The notes under the pieces are model-generated. The model did not search any database. It was not told the origin of the DNA and worked only from the letters and a program-made list of their open reading frames with translations. A DNA stretch of 28,403 nucleotides. It comes from SKZT01 sp964478625. GTDB taxonomy: Bacteria; Desulfobacterota; Desulfobacteria; Desulfobacterales; SKZT01. The position numbers and the translations under genes were made by a program. Positions 1 through 6,684 of the stretch are shown here, piece after piece (the first letter of the stretch is position 1; every line of letters starts with the position of its first letter). The DNA lies in NCBI GenBank assembly GCA_964478625.1, contig CAYZJH010000047.1, positions 1 through 28,403 of the forward strand, in the 5' to 3' direction.

Positions 1-190
1 TTAAAAGATTTCTGCAATTTAATTCGATAAATTTAGGCATTAATTTGGAGGCATAAGTCAGAAACAGGATGCATTTGAAAAGATTTTAACGTGGTTCCAA
101 CAGAGTCTCAAATAGCATAGTGCCGCTCTTCAAGATGTCAGAATATGATGCAGTATCCCTGAATATCAATTCCTTGAAATCTTTAAATAA
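1..190. other. Intergenic or edge region, no gene seen
   Basis: This AT-rich stretch lies downstream of the minus-strand uspA gene. I see no convincing reading frame, no GC-rich hairpin with a T-run that would terminate the TRAP-uspA transcript, and no repeat. The end of a neighbouring gene could lie beyond the window edge, but nothing here supports one. Confidence 0.4.
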
Positions 191-664
191 TCAGTTTGGC
201 TCCGGTTCATAGAGCTTGTAACCCTCTTCATTTTCGCAGCGCACCACCAGTACGGAACATTTGGCATGGCGGACCACCCGTGCCGTATTCGTGCCTAACA
301 GATAATCCTGCAGCTTCATTCGATGGGCCGGCATGATGATCAGATCCGCTTCGATTTTTTCGGCCAAGCGAAGGATGCGCCGGTGGATAGTTCCCTGTGC
401 CACCACATGACGTACTTCAATATCATCGGGAATATGGGTGCCCACCAATTCATGGAGCATATGCTCGGCCTCTACCACGATTTTTTCGCCGGCATCCGGC
501 GGAAAATAGTGAGCCACAATGGGCATACCCATGTCCGGCACCACAGTAAGCACATACAATGAAGCCTTGTAGAAGCGGCACATTTCCACCGCCCGATTCA
601 AAGCCAGACGACGAACTCGATCATCCTCCTGCAAGTCAATGGGAACCAATATGCGTTTGTACAT
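191..664 (-). CDS. Universal stress protein (UspA family) of the TRAP operon
   Basis: This is a single-domain 157-residue Usp protein. The N-terminus (KRILVPID) is the first strand of the Usp alpha/beta fold, and the C-terminal part (LLGTNTARVVRHA, then SVLVVR) matches the second half of the Usp nucleotide-binding motif. The first half, normally G-x2-G, is replaced by PAHRMK, so ATP binding may be weakened or different; this is an inference. The start codon directly follows the permease stop (TAA at 667-665, ATG at 664-662). Its Shine-Dalgarno (GGGGGGA) lies inside the permease 3' end, so translation is probably coupled. UspA proteins encoded with TRAP transporters are known; TeaD of the Halomonas ectoine transporter TeaABC modulates uptake. 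A similar role here is inferred from position. Confidence 0.9.
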   Translation of the reverse strand: MYKRILVPIDLQEDDRVRRLALNRAVEMCRFYKASLYVLTVVPDMGMPIVAHYFPPDAGEKIVVEAEHMLHELVGTHIPDDIEVRHVVAQGTIHRRILRLAEKIEADLIIMPAHRMKLQDYLLGTNTARVVRHAKCSVLVVRCENEEGYKLYEPEPN

Positions 665-2893
665 TTAAACTGTCCCCCCTGATGTCATTTTTCCGGTTCG
701 CGACTTGCGTCTTTTGACTCGAAATCGCTGCCAGAAAAATATTAAAAAATAGGTGCTCACCCCTATCACCTGAAGGCCATAGGGTCCCAAGGGCAAGTAA
801 GCCTCAATGATCGATGCCTTGAATGTGGTTACACTGACACCGAAAAGAAACAGCCGCTCAAGAAAATTACATCGATCGGCCAAAAAACCCATCAAGGCTG
901 AAGCAAAGGCGAACATGGCGATCAACGCGGAAAAAAACAGCCAGCCAATACGCAACGGATCCGTCATCCAAATGATATTGCCGTTTGCGGTCAAATCCTT
1001 GATCATCAGCAATTCGGTGTTGAATATAAAAATGAATGGAAGAATGGCCGTACGCAAGTCATAGGCAAATCCCTGCAAACCTGTCTTGATCGGGTCGGTG
1101 CGGGCGATGGCCGCTCCGGCATAGGCGGCAAGACCCACCGGCGGTGTGTCGTCGGCCAATATTCCGAAATAAAACACAAACAGATGGGCCGCAATAAGCG
1201 GGAAAACCAGTCCGGCATCCGTGCCAAGCTGAACGATAACCGGTGCAGTCAGGGTTGCCATAATAATGTAGTTGGCCGTGGTAGGCATCCCCATACCCAG
1301 GATCAGGCAGGTTACAGCTGTGAATACCAGCATGAGCACTATATTGCCCATGGAAATGGTGTCGATCAGGGTGATAAAGCGACCCACCAGGCCGGTAATG
1401 GTCACAACCCCAACGATGATCCCGGCAGTGGCCGTGGCCACTCCCACGGAAATCATGTTCCTGGCTCCCATAATCAACCCGTTCCAGACATCCTTCATCC
1501 CTTCCCAGACGGCCTTGAGCAGAAAAGTTTTCAGGTCCACGTCCGTGTTCAATGTACCGGCTCTTCGATGCGCACCAAGGGAGAGAAAACCGATGATCGG
1601 GCGCTGCACCAGCATGATCACGATAATTGCTTCCACAGCCAGCAGAGCTGAAGTCACCGGTGACCGACGCAATACGACCAGGTAATAAATGAGCACCGCA
1701 AGGGGAATAATAAAATGACAACCCCGGAGAAGGGTTTTACCGAACGGGGGAAGTTCCTTGCGAGGAATAGCCTTGATCCCCAACTTTAATGCCTCAATAT
1801 GCACCACATAAAAAAGCGCCAGATAGGAAATGAGAGCCGGCGCCAGGGCTGCACGAACCACATCCAGATAGGGAACACCGATGATCTCCGCCATGATGAA
1901 CGCAGCCGCACCCATAATCGGCGGCATGAGTTGGCCATTGGTCGAGGCCGCCACCTCCACGGCTGCTGCCTTGTGGGCAGGAAACCCGACTTTTTTCATC
2001 AAAGGAATGGTAAAGGTTCCAGTAGTCACGGTGTTGGCAATGGATGATCCCGAAACCAAACCGGTCAATCCCGAGGCTGCTACCGCAGCCTTGGCCGGTC
2101 CACCTCGGAAAGTGCCCAGGGCGGAAAAAGCCACGTCAATAAAATATTTCCCACCCCCGGCACGGTCCAGGAGAGCCCCGAAAAGAACGAAAAGAAAAAC
2201 AAAGTCTGTGGATACGCCCAGAGGCACGCCGAAAATCCCCGTGGTGGACAAGTACATGTCACTGATCACAAAATCGAGAGGCACACCACGGTGCCGGAGC
2301 ACCTCGGGAAGATAGGGGCCGAAAAAAGTGTATATGAGAAACAAGACCGCCAAAATGGCCAAAGCAGGGCCTAAAGAGCGACGCGCCGCTTCCAACAATA
2401 AAACGATTAAGATCATCCCCATCCAGATATCCAACTGAGACGGTAACCCCTGACGATTGATCAGTCCGCTGTAATCCCACCATATATATAAGGCTGCGGA
2501 TGTTGCCAGGATTGCAAAGACTATGTCGTAAACAGGAATATAGGTACGGATGGATCGCCGGGCGAAACCGGGCATGACTTTTTGGGTCCAGGTTGCCCAG
2601 ATCGGCGGATTGTGTTGCTTGTAGGCGGGATAAGCTAAAAATGCCAAGCAAATTGCAAAACCCAAATGCCACGCCCGTGCGATATGCGAATCAATCGGCA
2701 TATAGGCAATATACAGCTGATACCCGGACCATCCAAGACAAAGAAAAGTAATAAGCCATGCTGCTATGGGGTTTTTGGGCTCCCTTGCTCCGGCCTCAAC
2801 CATGGCCACCATGTCCTCGGCCGATTGCCGAAACCTGGGATCTCGCTTTAATTTCCTCTCTCCAGAGGGTTCCTCCACCTGCTGATCACTCAT
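665..2893 (-). CDS. TRAP transporter permease, fused small and large subunits (4TM/12TM)
   Basis: This 742-residue integral membrane protein fuses a DctQ-like small subunit and a DctM-like large subunit. A hydrophilic N-terminus (about 1-45) is followed by hydrophobic segments at about 46-140 (small-subunit part). The large-subunit core follows, with TRAP signatures such as FGALLDRAGGGKYF, GGPAKAAVAASGLTGLVSGS, ASTNGQLMPPIMGAAAF and LILGMGMPTTANY. The C-terminus adds more membrane helices and ends in a basic tail (VKRRKSRTGK), as in fused permeases with a DUF3394-like extension. It acts in the cytoplasmic membrane as an ion-coupled secondary importer taking substrate from the periplasmic TAXI protein encoded upstream. 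The ATG is preceded by an AGGG Shine-Dalgarno. The substrate is unknown; TAXI-TRAP systems are often linked to glutamate or other carboxylates. Confidence 0.93.
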   Translation of the reverse strand: MSDQQVEEPSGERKLKRDPRFRQSAEDMVAMVEAGAREPKNPIAAWLITFLCLGWSGYQLYIAYMPIDSHIARAWHLGFAICLAFLAYPAYKQHNPPIWATWTQKVMPGFARRSIRTYIPVYDIVFAILATSAALYIWWDYSGLINRQGLPSQLDIWMGMILIVLLLEAARRSLGPALAILAVLFLIYTFFGPYLPEVLRHRGVPLDFVISDMYLSTTGIFGVPLGVSTDFVFLFVLFGALLDRAGGGKYFIDVAFSALGTFRGGPAKAAVAASGLTGLVSGSSIANTVTTGTFTIPLMKKVGFPAHKAAAVEVAASTNGQLMPPIMGAAAFIMAEIIGVPYLDVVRAALAPALISYLALFYVVHIEALKLGIKAIPRKELPPFGKTLLRGCHFIIPLAVLIYYLVVLRRSPVTSALLAVEAIIVIMLVQRPIIGFLSLGAHRRAGTLNTDVDLKTFLLKAVWEGMKDVWNGLIMGARNMISVGVATATAGIIVGVVTITGLVGRFITLIDTISMGNIVLMLVFTAVTCLILGMGMPTTANYIIMATLTAPVIVQLGTDAGLVFPLIAAHLFVFYFGILADDTPPVGLAAYAGAAIARTDPIKTGLQGFAYDLRTAILPFIFIFNTELLMIKDLTANGNIIWMTDPLRIGWLFFSALIAMFAFASALMGFLADRCNFLERLFLFGVSVTTFKASIIEAYLPLGPYGLQVIGVSTYFLIFFWQRFRVKRRKSRTGKMTSGGTV

Positions 2894-2959
2894 GTCCCTA
2901 TCCCCATTTCAATAGTTCGCATGAAAAGATAATCCTACGAGAACGCCACCAGAAAGGAA

Positions 2960-2978
2960 AGGGGTCATATCGACCCCT
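2960..2978 (-). promoter_or_regulatory. Intercistronic stem-loop between TAXI and permease genes
   Basis: A perfect 7-bp inverted repeat (AGGGGTC, 5-nt loop, GACCCCT) lies in the roughly 100-bp gap between the solute-binding protein stop and the permease start. On the minus strand it is followed only by a weak pyrimidine run (TTTCCTTTCT). It may be a partial terminator or a 3'-end stabiliser that gives more binding protein than permease. That role is inferred. Confidence 0.45.
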
Positions 2979-2996
2979 CGGTATCCTTAAGGCTTT

Positions 2997-3956
2997 CTAC
3001 ATCCAGCCTTTTTCCTTATAGTACTTCACGGCACCGGCGTGTAAGGGAGCTGAGAGGCCCTTGAGCATTTCCTCAGGGTTCAGATTACGGAAAGCCGCAT
3101 GGGAAGCACGCAATTCATCAAGGTTTTCGAATATGGTCTTGACCATATCATAAACGACCTCATCGGAAACCGACTCATTGGTCACCACCGTTGCAGTCAC
3201 GGCATAGGTTTCAATGTCCTTGTCAATGCCGCGGTAAGTACCCGAAGGAATCTTGGTCATGATGTAATAGGGGTGCTCCGCCACAAACGCCTTGATGGCA
3301 TCGGAATTCAGGGGGACCATGTCCAAGTCTACGGACTGGGCCGGCTCCTCGATGGCCGCGGAGGGATTACCCACCGTGTAGAAGAAAGCATCTATCTTTT
3401 GGTCCACCAGGGCTCGGGAAGCCTCTGCCTGTTGCAGAGCTTCAGCCCTGAAATCCTTGGTGAAATCCAACCCGTAGATCCGGAGAACATCCTCTGCGTT
3501 ACCGCGCTGCCCGGATCCGGGGTTGCCGATGTTCACCCGCTTTCCTTTCAGATCCTCAACGCTTTTAATTCCTGCATCTTTTCGGGTAACCAGCATCACG
3601 GTTTCCGGGTGCATGCTGAACACGCTTCGAAGCCCTTCAACAGGCTTACCTTCCCAGTCCGCAGCCCCGTTGAACCCCTGCCAGTTACGGTCAGACTGGG
3701 CCACAGCAAAGTCGAACGCCCCACGATCCAGAGCATTGATGTTGAACACCGATCCTCCCGTAGGCCGGCCGATATAGTTGTACTTGTCCCCCAGGTGCTT
3801 ATTCATGATATTGCTGATCTGAAGGGCCACCTGGTAATATACTCCGGTAATGGCCGCCCCGCCGAAAAGAATGTCCTGCTTGGCCATGGCCTGGGGTGCG
3901 GAAAACGCCAAAATAAGAGCTATAATCAAAGACAGAAACCATTTGCCACCAAACAT
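2997..3956 (-). CDS. TAXI family TRAP transporter solute-binding protein
   Basis: This 319-residue periplasmic binding protein begins with a Sec signal peptide (hydrophobic core about 6-20, cleavage expected after A-M-A at residue 25). The mature protein has TAXI-family features: FGGAAITGVYYQVA near the N-terminus, RPTGGSVFNINAL, DFAVAQSD, DLKGKRVNIGNPGSGQRGNAE, and a C-terminal ending around HAGAVKYYKEKGW. It should capture a small organic solute in the periplasm and hand it to the fused permease encoded next. A strong Shine-Dalgarno (GGAGGTG) precedes the ATG. It is the first gene of the minus-strand TAXI-permease-UspA operon. The substrate cannot be read from the sequence; glutamate-like compounds are only one possibility. 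Confidence 0.93.
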   Translation of the reverse strand: MFGGKWFLSLIIALILAFSAPQAMAKQDILFGGAAITGVYYQVALQISNIMNKHLGDKYNYIGRPTGGSVFNINALDRGAFDFAVAQSDRNWQGFNGAADWEGKPVEGLRSVFSMHPETVMLVTRKDAGIKSVEDLKGKRVNIGNPGSGQRGNAEDVLRIYGLDFTKDFRAEALQQAEASRALVDQKIDAFFYTVGNPSAAIEEPAQSVDLDMVPLNSDAIKAFVAEHPYYIMTKIPSGTYRGIDKDIETYAVTATVVTNESVSDEVVYDMVKTIFENLDELRASHAAFRNLNPEEMLKGLSAPLHAGAVKYYKEKGWM

Positions 3957-4152
3957 AATCCACCTCCATAAAGTTATCAGTTACAAGAAAACTACGTTAC
4001 TCCCTGAATCATTTGCCGAACTGACTATTCTGGAAATAGCTATCGCTTTTAAATATGAACGGTTCTTAAAAAGCCTTCTGCCCTCATCAGTATGCTGAAC
4101 ACCATCCAAGGATTCAGCAAATATAAACCGGGACCAAGGAATTTTCGAATAT

Positions 4153-4172
4153 GTTTCCAATGCACTGGAAAC
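4153..4172. promoter_or_regulatory. Operator-like palindrome GTTTCCA-N6-TGGAAAC
   Basis: A perfect 7-bp inverted repeat with a 6-bp spacer lies just downstream of the candidate TRAP-operon promoter, at about +5 to +25 of the predicted start. Size and symmetry fit a dimeric helix-turn-helix regulator site. No regulator gene is present in the window, so the binding protein is unknown. Confidence 0.45.
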
Positions 4173-4183
4173 GCAGTGTTTTC

Positions 4184-4213
4184 AACATAAAATGAGAACT
4201 TGCTTTTTGTCAA
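4184..4213 (-). promoter_or_regulatory. Candidate sigma70 promoter for the TRAP operon
   Basis: Minus strand TTGACA (4213-4208), 18-bp spacer, then TATGTT (4189-4184). The -35 is perfect and the -10 matches 4 of 6. It would start a transcript with a leader of about 220 nt before the TAXI start codon. Confidence 0.35.
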
Positions 4214-4444
4214 CGAAAACATAAAATATGCAGCAATTCTCGACAAACGGATTATTTTCGTTCAAAAACGGGCATTCACCTGGAGCAGATTCGAACAAAC
4301 AATAACCTCCTGCAGGATTTGGTGACAAAATCGAACAGGACCTTTTACCAACTTGGTTTCGAGACAACAGGAACAATTGTTTATTTTGGAAAAAACTAGG
4401 ATAAAATTACAGCATTTTTGATACCCAAAATATTTTCTTATAAT

Positions 4445-5371
4445 TTATGGCTTCAGCAATCTCTCAGCGACAAAATCATTCACCGGGAATTGCTGGCAGG
4501 GTAAAATCTGACACCGGCAGTTTTCGCAAAAAGGTGGAAGATACCAGCCGTTTTCCATTAATATTTTTGGCTTCTGATTCGCAGAAAGGTCTTCGACGCT
4601 CATTAAGGAAGGAAAACTATTCTCAGATAAAACCTTACCAACTTCATGATCTTCGTTTGCTTTTGATATTACCTCTGCCACAGGCAAACAAGTTCCATCC
4701 AGATGCATACAGACATCACGGGTATCAGCATCCATCATGCCCCGGATTACAAACCAGCTGATGTTTTCCCGATAAAACAATTTTAGTGAAAGATAGTGCC
4801 ACAACCGCAAAGCATCGGTTGAATTCAAATCGGAAAATTTTTGAATATTTTTCGGATATATTTTCAGACGCCACCGGGTATCCAAAAATTTTAACATTTC
4901 AGGAGATAACTTCTCCTTTTGATTAATGGTATCCATGTGATAATCTAAAACTTTCACCGAGGACACCACCGCAGGGTGCAGAGAAATTTCAGGATATTTT
5001 AACCTGAAACTTTCAAGGCTTTTGGATCTTCCATCCATCTTTTGCTGAAAAGCCGTTCGGTTTCTCAAAGAAACCAGATCATGTTCAAGACTTTTAACCA
5101 GGGCCTGAACACCCCAAATTCCATCAAAATATTTTTTCATTATCTTTAGACAGATTTCGGCTTTTTCCAATTCTCCAGCATCCAGATAGGCCCTGACAAC
5201 AAATACAACCCTTTTAAAAGAAATTTTTCTTTTTTCGGCAAGCTTTCCCAGAACAAAAATCATTTGCCGAAAATCCAACCCATACTTTTCCATTACATTC
5301 TGATCAGAGAGCTGAGAAGTGTTTAAATCTTTGATAAATCTTTGAACAGGAATTTTCAGTTTGTGATTCAA
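4445..5371 (-). CDS. Unassigned protein with phage head-morphogenesis-like (Mu-F/gp7) C-terminal motif
   Basis: This 308-residue soluble protein has no signal peptide or membrane segment. Residues 35-110 are helical and charged (AYLDAGELEKAEICLKIMKK looks TPR-like). The C-terminal third carries D214-A-D-T-R-D-V-C221-M-H-L-D-G226, and 53 residues later PPFCENCRC (279-287). This order resembles the C-terminal region of phage Mu-F/SPP1-gp7 minor head proteins (D-x-x-T-x-x-x-C-x-x-L-D-G ... PP-x-H-x-x-C-R-C), with Cys in place of the usual His. That suggests a metal-binding fold. The only usable start is TTG with a poor Shine-Dalgarno, so the N-terminus is uncertain. The gene stands alone in AT-rich DNA with no phage genes beside it. 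Function unknown; the family assignment is a motif-level suggestion. Confidence 0.7.
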   Translation of the reverse strand: MNHKLKIPVQRFIKDLNTSQLSDQNVMEKYGLDFRQMIFVLGKLAEKRKISFKRVVFVVRAYLDAGELEKAEICLKIMKKYFDGIWGVQALVKSLEHDLVSLRNRTAFQQKMDGRSKSLESFRLKYPEISLHPAVVSSVKVLDYHMDTINQKEKLSPEMLKFLDTRWRLKIYPKNIQKFSDLNSTDALRLWHYLSLKLFYRENISWFVIRGMMDADTRDVCMHLDGTCLPVAEVISKANEDHEVGKVLSENSFPSLMSVEDLSANQKPKILMENGWYLPPFCENCRCQILPCQQFPVNDFVAERLLKP

Positions 5372-5595
5372 TGGGCTTATAAACCTTTAGTCTTTTGGCA
5401 GTTTTTTAATAAATCATGAGTCTCATTTTATATCCCAGGAGATGAAAAATGTAAACTCGGTATTGATCCGACTTGCCGTCCATAGAGAAATAGGCATATT
5501 TTAAATATATTAGCAGTCAATTCATATAAATAGTTAATATAGGTTTGACAGAAAATTTTCTTTTTTTTCCATCCTATACGATATAGAATACCGTT

Positions 5596-6681
5596 ATGGT
5601 TGAATTTGTAAAAAAACGTAAAATTACACGCAGGATTCAAGTGGGAAATGTTGCTGTTGGCGGGGATTCTCCAATCTCAGTCCAATCCATGACCAATACT
5701 CATACCTATGACATACCCGCAACAGTTTCCCAGATCAACAGACTTCAATCAGCAGGGTGTGAAATTGTTCGTGTGGCGGTTCCGGATGAAAAATCAGCCA
5801 AAGCCATTTCTGAAATCAAAAAGCTAATTTCGATTCCGATCATAGCGGACATCCACTTTGATTATCGGTTGGCAATCGATTCCTTAAGAGCCGGCGCAGA
5901 TGGTCTTAGGATAAATCCTGGAAATATCGGCAGTATCCGAAACGTCAGAGCAGTGGTTGACTTCGCCAAAGACAGGGATGTATCCATTCGAATCGGTGTT
6001 AATTCAGGATCTTTGGAAAAAGACCTTTTAAAAAAATTCGGAAAAGTAACTGCCGAAGCCATGGTTGAAAGTGCTATCAGACATATTGATCTGATAACCT
6101 CGTTTGGATTTGAACAGATTAAAATTTCAATTAAAGCATCCGATGTACCACGCACGGTTGAAGCCTACCGCCTTCTTTCATCCGCAACGGATTTTCCTTT
6201 GCATGTGGGTGTTACTGAAGCCGGGTCCTTATACTCGGGAATTGTCAAATCCTCATTGGGTATCGGTACACTTTTGGCTGACGGAATCGGCGACACTATC
6301 CGGGTATCTCTGACCCGTGATCCTGTAGAAGAAGTTCGGGTGGCCTATGAAATACTAAAAGCGTTGGGAATTCGCCGACGCGGCCCTGAAATCATATCCT
6401 GCCCTACTTGTGGGCGGTGCAACATCGATCTGTTCGGCATTGTCGAAAAAGTTGAAGAAGCGCTGATGACCTGTATATTGCCTGTTAAAATCGCTATTAT
6501 GGGATGTGTGGTCAATGGTCCCGGTGAAGCGCGTGAAGCAGAAATCGGAATCGCCGGAGGAGATGGAGTCGGAATTTTATTCAAACAGGGAAAGGTTGTC
6601 CAGAAGTTCCCCCAGGAAAAACTTGTTGATGTATTATTAAAAGAAGTAGAAGCTCTTGAAAAAGAAAGGAGAGAGGATTAA
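5596..6681 (+). CDS. ispG: 4-hydroxy-3-methylbut-2-en-1-yl diphosphate synthase (flavodoxin/ferredoxin)
   Basis: This is the cytoplasmic [4Fe-4S] enzyme of the MEP isoprenoid pathway, converting 2-C-methylerythritol 2,4-cyclodiphosphate to HMBPP. At 361 residues it has normal bacterial length. The N-terminal TIM barrel shows VGGDSPISVQSMTNTHT, DIHFDYRLA and LRINPGNIG. The C-terminal reductase-like domain holds the cluster ligands C269 and C272 (in CPTCGRC), C304 and E311 (GCVVNGPGEAREA), equivalent to E. coli C270, C273, C305 and E312. The start is fixed by the conserved N-terminus, but there is no Shine-Dalgarno and a TATA-rich stretch ends only about 7 nt before the ATG. It is first in an apparent operon, with proS 3 nt downstream. 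Confidence 0.97.
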   Translation: MVEFVKKRKITRRIQVGNVAVGGDSPISVQSMTNTHTYDIPATVSQINRLQSAGCEIVRVAVPDEKSAKAISEIKKLISIPIIADIHFDYRLAIDSLRAGADGLRINPGNIGSIRNVRAVVDFAKDRDVSIRIGVNSGSLEKDLLKKFGKVTAEAMVESAIRHIDLITSFGFEQIKISIKASDVPRTVEAYRLLSSATDFPLHVGVTEAGSLYSGIVKSSLGIGTLLADGIGDTIRVSLTRDPVEEVRVAYEILKALGIRRRGPEIISCPTCGRCNIDLFGIVEKVEEALMTCILPVKIAIMGCVVNGPGEAREAEIGIAGGDGVGILFKQGKVVQKFPQEKLVDVLLKEVEALEKERRED

Positions 6682-6684
6682 AAA

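Larger units (their letters stand above)
3957..4444. other. 490-bp intergenic region upstream of the TRAP operon
   Basis: No credible gene is visible here. Two short minus-strand frames (4049-4246 and 4182-4376) overlap each other, lack family resemblance and have biased composition. The region holds a candidate minus-strand promoter (4184-4213) and a 20-bp inverted repeat (4153-4172), described separately. The part next to 4445 is very AT-rich and shows no clear terminator for the neighbouring minus-strand gene. Confidence 0.5.

Noticed and set aside
4049..4376. Two short minus-strand frames upstream of the TRAP operon
   Set aside because: They overlap each other, show no family resemblance, start without ribosome sites and have the composition of non-coding AT-rich DNA.
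5545..5580. TTGACA at 5545-5550 as a standard ispG promoter
   Set aside because: The nearest good -10 (TATACG at 5575) is 24 bp away, too far for a normal sigma70 promoter, so I did not list it as a feature.
5428..5640. Minus-strand frame between the unassigned gene and ispG
   Set aside because: It overlaps the start of ispG, is low-complexity and has no ribosome site.
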